A DNA stretch of 54,950 nucleotides, taken from positions 1 through 54,950 of the forward strand of contig JAAUSF010000021.1 in assembly GCA_012033255.1 (NCBI GenBank), read 5' to 3'. A program made the position numbers and the translations under genes. Below, piece after piece: positions 8,657-17,785 of the stretch. The notes below the pieces were generated by a model. It saw only the letters and a list, made by a program, of their open reading frames with translations, did no database searches and was not told where the DNA came from. Positions within the stretch are counted from its first letter, which is position 1. Each line of letters begins with the position of its first letter. Source of the stretch: Cyanobacteria bacterium RU_5_0. GTDB taxonomy: Bacteria > Cyanobacteriota > Cyanobacteriia > Elainellales > Elainellaceae.

Positions 8657-9337
8657 ATGCGCTTACCTTTGCCCCAATTTGCAACGCCCGATCGTCATCC
8701 CGATTATATTGCTGAGGTGATTGAAACGGCGACGACTGAGTTTCTGGCGCAATGTCTTGAGCCAGAGGATCTGAGTTTTGCAGCCATGCCGCCTTTTGGC
8801 AGTTGGGTGAAGGCGATCGATGAAGAATCTGGTAATCAGATCTATGCCGTTGTCTACCATGCCACCACCAGCCCGATCGATTCTGTTCATCGGGCCAGAG
8901 CATTAGGGTTATCGCTGCAAGATCTGCGAGAACAGCAACCCCAAATCTTCGCCATGTTGAAGACTGAGTTTCGGGCGGCGATCGTGGGGTTTCAGCCGTC
9001 TCCATCCTCCAGGAACGGCTCGAATAGTTCCCAAGGCTCTAAAACAGAAATTATTTATCAACACCTGCCGCCTCGTCCTCCGCAAGTTCATCAAGCAGTC
9101 TATTACTGCGATCCGGATGAAGTCGTTTGCTTTAGTGAACAAGTCGATTTTTTGCGAACGCTTCTGCAAGTGAATGGTGCGCCAGTTGATGCGCTGACCG
9201 CCGCCGCAATTCGAGAAATCTATCGACTCCGACATGCCGATCGCGCCTGGTTGGTTGGTGTGGGACGATCGCTCAGTATTCTGCTCAAGGATGACTACGA
9301 TCGTCTGCGAATCATTCTCAGCCAAATCCATCTATAA
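8657..9337 (+). CDS. HAS-barrel domain protein, cyanobacterial
   Basis: A 226-residue soluble protein with MRLPLPQFATPDRHPDYIAE at the start, GSWVKAIDEESGNQIYAVVY, a Ser/Asn linker near residues 115-130, and a C-terminal half with YYCDPDEVVCF and LRHADRAWLVGVGRSLSIL. It matches cyanobacterial proteins annotated with a HAS-barrel domain, otherwise found at the N-terminus of HerA-type ATPases. The ATPase part is absent and the function is unknown. It follows ndhS by 12 bases on the same strand, so the two are probably co-transcribed. Confidence 0.8.
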   Translation: MRLPLPQFATPDRHPDYIAEVIETATTEFLAQCLEPEDLSFAAMPPFGSWVKAIDEESGNQIYAVVYHATTSPIDSVHRARALGLSLQDLREQQPQIFAMLKTEFRAAIVGFQPSPSSRNGSNSSQGSKTEIIYQHLPPRPPQVHQAVYYCDPDEVVCFSEQVDFLRTLLQVNGAPVDALTAAAIREIYRLRHADRAWLVGVGRSLSILLKDDYDRLRIILSQIHL

Positions 9338-9520
9338 TCTTTCCATTCCAACCTTAGGCAGATATTGTTTAATTGGCGTTTTAAAGTATTCTCATCAGGG
9401 AGGTTACGCTCAAATATCCTGTCGCTTCTACAGACCTCTTGCCCCCAAATTCTGGGAGAAACGACGCAGTTTTCCCAAATTTGGAGATTCAATCTTATTG
9501 CCAAATTTAACTTAGGATCA

Positions 9521-11608
9521 ATGCAACTAGAACCGATCGTCACATTTGCGATTCTGTTAGCGGTCATCCTGATCGTTCCCCTATGCTTCGAGCGATTCAG
9601 GCTACCTGGATTGCTGGGATTACTGTTAGCAGGAGTTGCTTTAGGTCCTAATGGGTTGAAACTGCTTCAATCCGAATCGGAGACCATGAAATTGCTCTCC
9701 GGGATTGGCTTGGTTTACCTGCTTTTTGTCGCAGGTCTAGAAATCGATATTGAGCAATTTCGAGCCACCAAACATCGATCGGCTGGATTTGGGTTTTTCA
9801 CGTTCATCGTGCCCCTAATCATGGGAACAATCGTCGGTCGATTGTTTAATTTTAATTGGAATGCTTCCATCCTGATTGGTTCTCTTTTCGCCTCTCATAC
9901 GCTGTTGGCATACCCGATCGTCAGTCGCTTAGGAGTGGTTCGTAATGAAGCTGTGACCGTGACGATCGGCGCTACTATTTTCACCGACATTGGCGCTTTG
10001 CTAGTTCTAGCCATCTGTGTCGGGATCAACGAAGGAAATTTCAGTACACTCGAACTTGCCAGATTATTGATATCGCTACTTCTTTACTCAGCCCTAATTT
10101 TGCTTGGCTTTAATTGGCTAGGTAAGGAATTCTTTCGCCGTTCTGGAGATGAAGAAGGCAATCAATTTCTGTTTGTGCTACTCGTCGTATTTTTGGCGGC
10201 TTTGGGAGCAGAATTGATTGGAGTTGAGAAAATTGTTGGCGCATTTTTAGCAGGGTTAGCTGTTAACAGTGTGGTTGGCGAAGGGCCTGTCAAAGGAAAA
10301 ATCCTTTTCGTGGGTAATGTTTTATTCATGCCCATCTTTTTCGTGGATATTGGTTTATTAATCAACATTCCGGCATTCATTGAAAGTATTGGTGCAATTT
10401 GGTTAACGTTGGCTGTCGTCATTGGGCTAACTACCAGCAAGTTTCTCGCCGCTCTGTTAGCAAAACTAGCATATCGTTATAGCTGGCGCGAGATGATCAC
10501 CATGTGGTCGCTGTCGCTACCCCAAGTGGCGGCAACATTAGCAGCTACATTCGTCGGTTATCGAGCCGGAATTCTGACTGAGGAAGTACTCAACAGCGTC
10601 ATTGTTTTGATGTTGGTCACGGCTACAGTAGGACCCATTATTACGGCTCGTGCGGCATCTGGGTTAACGCCAGCCGGAAAGCATACAGAAAGCGATGCAG
10701 AGGACGCCGATTGGCGTTTAGACCAACGGCGATCTAGTGAAACAGATAAACCGCTTACAGTGGTCGTTCCCGTTTACAATCCTCAAACCGAACGAGACCT
10801 AATTGAAATGGCGGCATTGCTGGTGCGGCATGAATCAGGGCGGATTGTGCCCTTATCGATCGCCACGGCTCACGTTCATATGGATGCGCCTGAACTGGAA
10901 ATTGCCCTGGAGCGGAGCCAAACTCTTTTGTTAAAAGCAAGCGATTTGAGTCGAGAGTTGGGCGTAGAAACCAAACCTTTACTGCGAATTGATGACAGCA
11001 TTGCTCAGGGGATCAATCGGGCTAGCCGAGAGCAACAGGCTGACTTAATTATTCTAGGATGGGGGGAAACGGAAGGATTTCGAGCGCGCCTGTTCGGCAA
11101 TGTGATCGATCAGGTGCTTTGGGCAACGCACTGCCCTGTTGCAATAACACGATTACTCGATTCTCCTGCCAATATTCGCCGGATTTTAGTGCCGATCGAG
11201 GAGCTTACCCAACAAGCTATGCATATGGTTCGGTTTGCCGAAATCTTAGCAGATACGAATTGTGCCAATGTGACACTGCTGCATATCTGCGATCGTCATA
11301 GTTCTCCTACTCGGATTGCTTGGATTCAATCCCAGTTAACGCAGTTGGCTTCCGGCTGTTCATCCGGTGCTACGCCGGAGATTCGCATCATCCGCTCTGA
11401 TGATGTAGCGGCTGCAATTATTGAGGCTGCCCAATCCTTTGATCTAGTGATCTTACGTACCGTGCGTCGCCGCATTAATGTCAGTGATTTGGCGATCGGG
11501 AATATCACAACAGAAGTAGTGAAACAGTTGCGTTGCTCCGTTGTGATGCTTGGTGAACCTCAACGACATCGATCGGTGTTGATGCCAAAACAAGGAAGTG
11601 AATTATAG
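9521..11608 (+). CDS. CPA2-family cation:proton antiporter with C-terminal USP-like domains
   Basis: The product is 695 residues from ATG 9521. Residues 1-390 form a multi-spanning Na+/H+ (or K+/H+) exchanger domain, with RLPGLLGLLLAGVALGPNG and YLLFVAGLEIDI as the marker segments. The soluble C-terminal 270 residues look like two universal-stress-protein repeats (VVVPVYNPQTERD..., IILGWGE..., then RILVPIEELTQQA...). These may sense nucleotide or regulate transport; that is inference. The frame is open from TTG 9365, but those 52 extra residues are not membrane-like and no ribosome site favours them. Confidence 0.9.
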   Translation: MQLEPIVTFAILLAVILIVPLCFERFRLPGLLGLLLAGVALGPNGLKLLQSESETMKLLSGIGLVYLLFVAGLEIDIEQFRATKHRSAGFGFFTFIVPLIMGTIVGRLFNFNWNASILIGSLFASHTLLAYPIVSRLGVVRNEAVTVTIGATIFTDIGALLVLAICVGINEGNFSTLELARLLISLLLYSALILLGFNWLGKEFFRRSGDEEGNQFLFVLLVVFLAALGAELIGVEKIVGAFLAGLAVNSVVGEGPVKGKILFVGNVLFMPIFFVDIGLLINIPAFIESIGAIWLTLAVVIGLTTSKFLAALLAKLAYRYSWREMITMWSLSLPQVAATLAATFVGYRAGILTEEVLNSVIVLMLVTATVGPIITARAASGLTPAGKHTESDAEDADWRLDQRRSSETDKPLTVVVPVYNPQTERDLIEMAALLVRHESGRIVPLSIATAHVHMDAPELEIALERSQTLLLKASDLSRELGVETKPLLRIDDSIAQGINRASREQQADLIILGWGETEGFRARLFGNVIDQVLWATHCPVAITRLLDSPANIRRILVPIEELTQQAMHMVRFAEILADTNCANVTLLHICDRHSSPTRIAWIQSQLTQLASGCSSGATPEIRIIRSDDVAAAIIEAAQSFDLVILRTVRRRINVSDLAIGNITTEVVKQLRCSVVMLGEPQRHRSVLMPKQGSEL

Positions 11609-11611
11609 AAA

Positions 11612-12045
11612 TTTTCAAATGGGTGAGCCATCCCTGTAGGGGCGAAACGCCGTTCACCCTTGCATTGGGGGTAGCGCTCTTAAATCGCAACTTCTATGAC
11701 AGAAATTTTCTTGACTAAAGTTTTGCTTCATGAGTTGCGCGCATTCTCTCGTTTCTTGAGCGCCGCGATCATCTGCTGCCTCACTGCATAAGCCCACATA
11801 TCAAAATTAAAGCTTGGGTTCACGCTGTTAGAAGATTCAGGGGACTGCCCCGAATTCATTTCCTTGCGATTGTTGCTCATTGTCACTTCAGCTTCCTCTT
11901 CCGCAAATTTATTGTTAGCTCTATATCTAGTCTGCCTCATTCATGGGGGGAGGAAGCTACCGTTTCGTTTAAAGAATAATTTTTTTAGTTACAGCAATTT
12001 TCAAATGAGTGAGCCATAAGACATAAGGGAAAACTCGCCGTTAGT
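11612..12045. repeat. Two partial copies of a dispersed repeat around a small ORF
   Basis: ATTTTCAAATGGGTGAGCCAT near 11613, followed by a CCCTGTAGGGGCGAAACGCC segment, is repeated as ATTTTCAAATGAGTGAGCCAT near 11996 without the GC-rich part. The second copy looks truncated. Confidence 0.5.
11728..11880 (-). CDS. Small protein with a conserved-looking aromatic/basic C-terminus
   Basis: A 50-residue product from ATG 11880, preceded by GAGGAAG. The first half is Ser/Asn-rich and probably disordered. The second half, FNFDMWAYAVRQQMIAALKK, looks like an amphipathic helix with aromatic and basic residues. An in-frame ATG at 11940 would add 20 residues but lacks a ribosome site. I do not recognise the family. 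Confidence 0.45.
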   Translation of the reverse strand: MSNNRKEMNSGQSPESSNSVNPSFNFDMWAYAVRQQMIAALKKRENARNS

Positions 12046-12050
12046 TCAAG

Positions 12051-12695
12051 TTATGGAACTGGTTTGCCAAAGTCTGAATCTGAAGATGCTGGATCGACTC
12101 CAAAACTTGGATCTGGTTGGGCATTAGGTGCCACTGAACTAGGAGGGGCACTAGGACTGAACGATGAACCGGGTAGTTCCTCTAAACCTGGAATCGGTTC
12201 AAGTTCATATTGGTCTAAGCCAGGAAACGGACTTTGCCCTTCAACACCAGGCGACAGATTAGGGATTGGCTCACCGTCAGAACCGTCTGTTTGGGGTCGA
12301 GTAGCTAGTGCAATCCGGTTTCCACCTGCCTGTTTTAACAAATCTAAAACCTGGATCACATCGTTGTAGCTAGCAGCAGGAGACGCATAAAGGGCGATCG
12401 TCCCCTCTGGGCTGATCCGACGAAACTCTACTAATTGTTGGTAAAGCTGATCACGACCGACAGGTTGATTTTCAATATAGGTTTGCCCGATCGGATCGAC
12501 GCTCACAATCAAAAGTTCTCTCAATTGTGTCGTTCCTGTAGAGGCTCTAGGGAGATCCACATTGATCGCGGTTTGCCGAGTCAACGTCACGGCAGCAAGA
12601 ATAAAAAATGTCAGAATGCAAAAAATCACGTCGATTAGAGGCACGATTTCAATTCGCACCTCTTGTTCCGAACCATTGTCAAAGTCAATCTTCAT
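12051..12695 (-). CDS. exbD: ExbD/TolR-family proton-channel subunit
   Basis: ExbD works with ExbB as a proton-driven motor that energises TonB-dependent outer-membrane transport or related envelope processes. The 214-residue protein has a short cytoplasmic N-terminus and one membrane helix at residues 18-39 with the essential Asp22 (VPLIDVIFCILTFFI). A periplasmic domain ends in a Pro/Ser-rich tail of about 60 residues, longer than usual for the family. exbB lies 101 bases upstream on the same strand. No TonB gene is in the window. Confidence 0.9.
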   Translation of the reverse strand: MKIDFDNGSEQEVRIEIVPLIDVIFCILTFFILAAVTLTRQTAINVDLPRASTGTTQLRELLIVSVDPIGQTYIENQPVGRDQLYQQLVEFRRISPEGTIALYASPAASYNDVIQVLDLLKQAGGNRIALATRPQTDGSDGEPIPNLSPGVEGQSPFPGLDQYELEPIPGLEELPGSSFSPSAPPSSVAPNAQPDPSFGVDPASSDSDFGKPVP

Positions 12696-12796
12696 GCCAA
12701 ACTCCCTACAATCCCCTTCTTCAGCAAGCTGTGCGTCTCAGTATCCAATAAAATCTCCAAATGAACTAGACAAATAAGATGGGTTAAATTCAGTTT

Positions 12797-13441
12797 TTAG
12801 CTTGAAGATCGATTGCTCTTCCGCATCCAGTCTTTGCGATAGAGCAATTCCAGATCATTCCCGGCTTGACGAAATATCTTTGCCTGTCCTGATACGAAGC
12901 TATGGAACAAACGAAAGAAGGCAAGAACAGTAATCGCGATAATGAGTCCAAACGCGGTTGTAATCAGTGCCTCTGAAATACCCAGTGTCACGCCAGCCGT
13001 AGCATCTGTACCCAAATCACCGATCCGAATTGAGCTCAGCGAGTTGATCAATCCTAAAACAGTACCCAACAGCCCTAACAGAGGAGCGATCGCGATCGCC
13101 GCCTCCAGCATTTTCTCTCCTCGCCGCATCGCCGCCAGTTCTTCATCTGCCGATGCTTGCAAGGCAAGCTGGAACACTTCCGGATCGGGATCTTGTAATT
13201 CTAGTGCCGCATAGAGAAACCGCCCAATCGGTTGGTCACTTGATTTCCGGGCGATCTCTGCCGCTGCCCCCCAATCCCGACGAGCCGCTTCTAACACCCG
13301 ACCCGATACCTCTCGCTCACGGGTCAGAATTTTTGACCAGAACCAAGACCGCTCAATGATTGTACTCAGTGCCAGAAAGGAGAGAAGCAGCAGGGGCCAC
13401 ATGGCAGGACCGCCCCTAGCAAATAGCTCAGCAATGTTCAC
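12797..13441 (-). CDS. exbB: ExbB/TolQ/MotA-family proton-channel subunit
   Basis: The 214-residue product has three membrane segments (about 13-30, 105-130 and 155-180) and the family signature LLGLLGTVLGLINSL followed by TTAFGLIIAI. It should form the pentameric proton channel around ExbD, encoded next. The start is GTG 13441, with a strong AAGGAGGT site 11 bases upstream. Confidence 0.92.
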   Translation of the reverse strand: MNIAELFARGGPAMWPLLLLSFLALSTIIERSWFWSKILTREREVSGRVLEAARRDWGAAAEIARKSSDQPIGRFLYAALELQDPDPEVFQLALQASADEELAAMRRGEKMLEAAIAIAPLLGLLGTVLGLINSLSSIRIGDLGTDATAGVTLGISEALITTAFGLIIAITVLAFFRLFHSFVSGQAKIFRQAGNDLELLYRKDWMRKSNRSSS

Positions 13442-13452
13442 CGCGTTGTTTT

Positions 13453-13460
13453 ACCTCCTT
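13453..13460 (-). promoter_or_regulatory. Strong Shine-Dalgarno site of exbB
   Basis: AAGGAGGT on the minus strand, 11 bases before GTG 13441. It is a near-perfect anti-16S match and decides the GTG start. Confidence 0.7.
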
Positions 13461-13614
13461 AGATTCCTCACGCCAGACCCAAATATGGAATACTGCATTC
13501 GGAGCATTTCAATTCTAAGAACTTTCTGGAAGCTTAACGTGCCTTCTTCCAGCAAAAGTTCCTTATCAATTCTTATGGACTGAAATTCCGGAAAAAAGAT
13601 TCAGTCAATTCAAA

Positions 13615-13713
13615 GGATCATGAATTAAATAAATTGTGGGGTCGGTATCCTCACTCGCTCGGACGGGCAAGATGCCTATCCCACAAGAATTGCAGTTTAT
13701 TGAATTTCCATCC
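13615..13713. repeat. MITE-like element with imperfect terminal inverted repeats
   Basis: The left end GGATCATGAATTAAATAAAT and the reverse complement of the right end, GGATGGAAATTCAATAAACT, agree at most of 20 positions. The core GACGGGCAAGATGCC...CCCACAAG recurs near 42405-42430 and 50099-50122. The 320-base gap between exbB and the small gene at 13763 otherwise holds nothing recognisable. Confidence 0.5.
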
Positions 13714-13762
13714 CTAAGATGGATTAAGACGGGAAGCACCGATTTGGTAGATTGAGACGGGT

Positions 13763-13912
13763 TTAGCTGCCTAGGGTTCTGCGGACATGATCCATAATGC
13801 GCTGTTTCCGGTCGCTTTTCTGAATGGAACCAGCGGACGGCAGATTGTAGCGTCCGCTGCTGCGAGCTAAATGTTCCATAATACGCTTTTTGCGATCGTC
13901 CATTATTGCCAT
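13763..13912 (-). CDS. 49-residue basic protein with an internal duplication, unknown function
   Basis: Translation from ATG 13912 gives MAIMDDRKKRIMEHLARSSG followed by 29 residues ending RKQRIMDHVRRTLGS. The motif D-R-K-[KQ]-R-I-M-[ED]-H occurs twice, about 30 residues apart, each followed by a basic Arg pair or Arg-Ser segment. A 9-codon repeat with conservative changes is strong evidence of selection on the protein. No ribosome site is obvious. It is divergent from the ABC exporter gene, with 71 bases between starts. I do not recognise the family. Confidence 0.65.
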   Translation of the reverse strand: MAIMDDRKKRIMEHLARSSGRYNLPSAGSIQKSDRKQRIMDHVRRTLGS

Positions 13913-13983
13913 AGGTCAGTGTGGGAAAGCAGAGATGACATTATCAATTTTATTGTAAAAAAATATTTCGCTATCGTTAAGGT

Positions 13984-15825
13984 ATGACTACTCAGCCTCA
14001 ACCTGCTCCCCGTCGATCGCCTCTGCAAAAACTTCGTCAATCGCTTTCGATCTTTCAATACTGTAGTCGAGCCGTGCAGCTAGTCTGGACGACAGATCGC
14101 AAGCTGACGATCGGATTAGCATTTTTGACCATCCTTGCCGGACTCCTTCCCGCACTCGTGGCATATGTAGGCAAACTGATTGTGGATGGGGTAGTGTTGG
14201 CGTCGCGATCGGGACAAAAGACAGATCAGTGGTTGGCGTTGCAATATTTGGGAGTGGAGGCGATCGCCATTGCCTTCTTGTCTGGCAGTCAGCAAGGCAT
14301 TGCCCTTTGTCAGTCTCTTTTGCGAGCGCTGCTCGGACAGAAAGTAAATGTGTTGATCCTGGAAAAAGCACTAACACTGGATCTGGCGCATTTTGAGGAT
14401 TCGGAGTTTTACGACAAAATGACGCGGGCGCGACGAGAGGCATCGGTTCGTCCATTGAGTTTGGTGGGGCGCACCTTTGGGTTAGTCAAAGATAGCCTGT
14501 CGCTCGTTACCTATGGCAGTTTGCTGCTGCAATTTTCGCTCTGGTTGGTGTTGATGCTGATCTTGGCAGCGATTCCAGCATTCATTGCCGAGACCCGCTT
14601 TGCTCAGACTGCTTTTCGGTTGTTCCGTCGTCGTGCCCCAGAAACCCGCCAGCAGACCTATCTAGAAACCTTGATTGCGCGAGAAGATTCGGCGATGGAA
14701 GTGAAGCTATATCAGTTGGGCGAGACGTTGCTCGATCGCTACCGTGCTATTTTCGATCGCCTCTACACCGAAGATCGAGATTTAACCACCCGTCGAAGCC
14801 TCTGGAGCTATGTGTTGAGCTTGGTTAGTACGGCAGCATTCTATATTACGTATGTCTGGATTGTGATGGAAGCGATCGCGGGACGCATCTCACTGGGTGA
14901 CTTGACAATGTATCTGGTTGTCTTTCGTCAAGGACAATCGACATTTGCTTCGATGCTGGCAGCGATCGGTGGTATGTACGAAGATAGCCTCTACCTTTCC
15001 AATCTCTACGAATTCCTGGAAACAGAAGTCCCTATTCCATCAGGCTACGCGGCGTATGGCATTCATCCAGGAGATGGAATTCGCTTCGAGAATGTCTCGT
15101 TTACCTATCCAGGCAACAATGAGCCTGCCTTGAATGGGGTTTCATTTCATCTGCAACCCGGCAAGAAATTGGCGATCGTCGGCAAAAACGGCTCTGGTAA
15201 AACGACTTTGATCAAACTCCTGACTCGCCTCTACACTCCTGATTCTGGACGAATTCTTTTGGATGGACGAGACTTGCAGGAATGGAATATCGAAGTTTTA
15301 CAACGTCGGATTGGCGTAATTTTTCAGAACTTTGTTCGCTACCAATTTACGGTGGGTGAAAACGTGGGCATTGGCGATGTCGAATATCTGGACGATCGCC
15401 ATCAGTGGAAAACGGCGGCTGAAAAAGGAACAGCTTATCCCTTCATCCAAGAACTGCCAGAAAGCTTCCAAACCCAATTAGGACGCTGGTTCAAAAATGG
15501 ACGAGAATTATCTGGAGGGCAGTGGCAGAAGATCGCACTTTCACGAGCGTTTATGCGATCGAGAGCCGATATTTTGGTTCTCGATGAACCCACGTCTGCT
15601 GTTGATGCTGAAGCCGAAGTCGAGATTTTCAATCAACTGCGCCAAGTCACAGAACATCAAATGGCAATTTTGATTTCTCATCGTTTCTCAACCGTTCGCA
15701 TTGCCGATCAGATCATCGTCCTAGTCGATGGTAAGGTGCTGGAGCAAGGCACCCATGAAGAGTTGATACGGCTTGACGGACGCTATGCCAGATTGTTTTC
15801 GTTACAGGCGGCGGGGTATCAATGA
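13984..15825 (+). CDS. ABC exporter, fused membrane and ATPase domains
   Basis: A 613-residue half-transporter that would act as a homodimer. Residues 1-330 form the transmembrane domain. The ATPase domain carries Walker A GKNGSGKTT near residue 400, Q-loop VIFQNFVRYQFT, signature LSGGQWQKIALSRAF near 508, Walker B ILVLDEPTSAVDAEAE near 529, and H-loop SHRFSTVR near 565. It resembles multidrug/bacteriocin-type exporters, but substrate cannot be read from sequence. No peptidase domain or peptide gene adjoins it. Confidence 0.92.
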   Translation: MTTQPQPAPRRSPLQKLRQSLSIFQYCSRAVQLVWTTDRKLTIGLAFLTILAGLLPALVAYVGKLIVDGVVLASRSGQKTDQWLALQYLGVEAIAIAFLSGSQQGIALCQSLLRALLGQKVNVLILEKALTLDLAHFEDSEFYDKMTRARREASVRPLSLVGRTFGLVKDSLSLVTYGSLLLQFSLWLVLMLILAAIPAFIAETRFAQTAFRLFRRRAPETRQQTYLETLIAREDSAMEVKLYQLGETLLDRYRAIFDRLYTEDRDLTTRRSLWSYVLSLVSTAAFYITYVWIVMEAIAGRISLGDLTMYLVVFRQGQSTFASMLAAIGGMYEDSLYLSNLYEFLETEVPIPSGYAAYGIHPGDGIRFENVSFTYPGNNEPALNGVSFHLQPGKKLAIVGKNGSGKTTLIKLLTRLYTPDSGRILLDGRDLQEWNIEVLQRRIGVIFQNFVRYQFTVGENVGIGDVEYLDDRHQWKTAAEKGTAYPFIQELPESFQTQLGRWFKNGRELSGGQWQKIALSRAFMRSRADILVLDEPTSAVDAEAEVEIFNQLRQVTEHQMAILISHRFSTVRIADQIIVLVDGKVLEQGTHEELIRLDGRYARLFSLQAAGYQ

Positions 15826-15836
15826 AGGAGGAAATT

Positions 15837-15857
15837 GAGAAAGTCACCTTCTTTCTC
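15837..15857. terminator. Weak hairpin between the convergent ABC and lipoprotein genes
   Basis: GAGAAAG / CTTTCTC forms a 7-bp stem with a 7-base loop just after the exporter stop. It has no long T run, so terminator function is tentative. Confidence 0.35.
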
Positions 15858-15862
15858 TCATC

Positions 15863-16237
15863 CTAGAGGCTATTGATCTTCCACTCTCTGTCTTCTTTCA
15901 CCAGTTGTGCCGTGCCATCCTCTTGTTGACCATTCTTAAATTTAATGGTGTAGGTGACTCTGGCTGAATCTCCTGTCACAGACTCATCGTTAATTTTGAC
16001 TTCCTGAATCCCTCCAGATGCCTTAATTGCAGCAGAGGCTTTAGATAAGATTGCTGAACTCACTCCACCAAACTGGGCACTTGATGAAAGGAGATCATTT
16101 ATCTTCTTTGAATCGCCTTCTTCTAGTGCCGTAAAGAATTGCCGAACCGTTTTCGAGGGACCTGAACCAAAACAGCCATTCAGAAGTAAGGAACCTCCGA
16201 TCGCCAAACCAATCAATAGCAAATGCCGTCTTTTCAT
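15863..16237 (-). CDS. DUF4878-like lipoprotein
   Basis: A 124-residue protein with a lipoprotein signal (MKRRHLLLIGLAIGGSLLLN, lipidated Cys22), then SKTVRQFFTALEEGDSKKIN and a cystatin/NTF2-like fold ending EDREWKINSL. This matches DUF4878, small lipoproteins of unknown role. It follows the YiiX-like gene by 7 bases and is almost certainly co-transcribed with it. Confidence 0.8.
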   Translation of the reverse strand: MKRRHLLLIGLAIGGSLLLNGCFGSGPSKTVRQFFTALEEGDSKKINDLLSSSAQFGGVSSAILSKASAAIKASGGIQEVKINDESVTGDSARVTYTIKFKNGQQEDGTAQLVKEDREWKINSL

Positions 16238-16244
16238 AGGATGT

Positions 16245-16916
16245 TTACTGCTTAAATTGAACGAAATACACTTCTTCTAAATCTGGACTGTTCATTAATG
16301 TTCCAGGAAGCAAAAGATCTTTTTGGAATAGCGGAGTTTCCAATCGATCGAATACCCCATTGACTAGATCAATGCCAACTGTTTGATAGGCTCTCCAAAC
16401 TAACTCAGTACAATAAAACCGATCGATTGTTTTTAGATCAAATTCTGAGTCAAAAGGGACCTCTCGCAATGCATAGCCATGAGCAACATTCGCCACTTCA
16501 TCACCCAAGATATTGCTCTGATTTCGGAGTCGATAGATCCCTACAGATAACGCTCGATCGTTTGCCAAAAACACTTCTAACGGTTCAATCTTGACTATCG
16601 CTTTATCGTTCTCTGCTCCCACTGAAGCGTGAATGATATAAGGACGACGCTCAATCAGTTTTACAATACCTACATGAGAAAAGCGAGGATGACGATCGAG
16701 GGCTGTTACGGTTTGGCTTAATCGGCTATCGCCCCATCGAAAAATGATGTCACCCATCTGAAAGACAGAGTAATCGATCGTTTGAATATAGTTGGGGGCG
16801 ATCGGCTCTGAACGTCTCAATTCCCAGAGGCAAATTGAGATTAAACTGCCAATCATTACAGAGAAAAACACTGCTTTGATTGTTAAATTTGCAGCCACCT
16901 TTCGGATTGCAACCAA
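16245..16916 (-). CDS. YiiX-like permuted papain-fold (NlpC/P60 superfamily) hydrolase
   Basis: The 223-residue protein has an N-terminal membrane anchor (about 12-30) and the circularly permuted NlpC/P60 arrangement: GDIIFRWGD, catalytic His81 in FSHVGIV, then catalytic Cys169 in RFYCTELVWRAY. Related YiiX/YebB enzymes act on lipids or amide bonds; the substrate here is unknown. The apparent start is TTG 16916; a Met at residue 21 lies inside the anchor and would remove half of it. It precedes the DUF4878-like gene. Confidence 0.82.
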   Translation of the reverse strand: MVAIRKVAANLTIKAVFFSVMIGSLISICLWELRRSEPIAPNYIQTIDYSVFQMGDIIFRWGDSRLSQTVTALDRHPRFSHVGIVKLIERRPYIIHASVGAENDKAIVKIEPLEVFLANDRALSVGIYRLRNQSNILGDEVANVAHGYALREVPFDSEFDLKTIDRFYCTELVWRAYQTVGIDLVNGVFDRLETPLFQKDLLLPGTLMNSPDLEEVYFVQFKQ

Positions 16917-17055
16917 TCAAATATCTCCTAGACTTGAAAAGTCGTAGTTTAAACTCAGTCCTCAACCATTCAGTCCTCAGTCCTGATTCAGTACCAAGCT
17001 AGCACAATCATTTTCTGGAGGCGAGTCAACACTTTGTTTAAAGCTAGGTTTAAAC

Positions 17056-17685
17056 CTAGGCAGATTTTGCCCAACCGATCGGCGTTCTCAACGGTTCTGA
17101 TAATTCTTCTGCAACCGCTTCAATCCCTTTTGTATCCGACACCATCCAGGCGTGCCCTCCCACCCACACAGGCTTGTCTTTGCCAACAGGAAGCTGTGAA
17201 CTATTCGCTGGAATAATAATTAAATCAAGCGGTGTCCAGATTGAAGTGAAATTGATTTGTTTCAAGATCAGTGCATCCTGATTGAGATTCTCTAAGAAAA
17301 GGCTGTTTGGACGCATTTGCACACAGCCTAAATTGGAGCGACTGTATGCAGCCCAAGTGCCATTGTGGGGAGACGCGATCGTCACAAATCGTTGGACTCG
17401 CCGAATTCCACCCAATCGCTGCACATAATATCGACTAATAATGCCGCCCATGCTGAAGCCCACCAAATCGATCGCTTGCGTTGGAACAAACACTCGATCA
17501 ACATATTTGGCAACCTGTCGTGCCAATACACTCAAACACACATCGCCATTACATGGAACCAAATTCAGACTATGCACCGATCGCCCCTGCTTTTCTAAGT
17601 GCAACTTCATTTTCCAAAAAATTATTTCGGTGTCATCAATTCCATGAACGAGCAGAACCGGATTTGAGTGAGTCGTATGGGGCAT
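17056..17685 (-). CDS. Alpha/beta hydrolase, lipase/esterase-like
   Basis: A 209-residue protein without a clear signal peptide. PVLLVHGIDD supplies the oxyanion HG motif, GFSMGG the nucleophile elbow with Ser78, and IASPHNGT follows as in triacylglycerol lipases. A plausible acid is Asp154 and base His178 (VGGHAWMVSD). Substrate unknown. It lies 100 bases downstream of the CheA gene on the same strand, with no sign of a shared function. Confidence 0.85.
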   Translation of the reverse strand: MPHTTHSNPVLLVHGIDDTEIIFWKMKLHLEKQGRSVHSLNLVPCNGDVCLSVLARQVAKYVDRVFVPTQAIDLVGFSMGGIISRYYVQRLGGIRRVQRFVTIASPHNGTWAAYSRSNLGCVQMRPNSLFLENLNQDALILKQINFTSIWTPLDLIIIPANSSQLPVGKDKPVWVGGHAWMVSDTKGIEAVAEELSEPLRTPIGWAKSA

Positions 17686-17785
17686 AAGGCGCTGGAAGGC
17701 TAAACTGCTTTTAGCTTAAACGGGGACGATCGCCCTCTAGGGGCGCTCTAGGACAGCTAACTCAATTGTCTAAATTGTCCCCACA

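Noticed and set aside
9365..9520. N-terminal extension of the antiporter
   Set aside because: Non-membrane, TTG start and no ribosome site; the membrane domain begins at ATG 9521.
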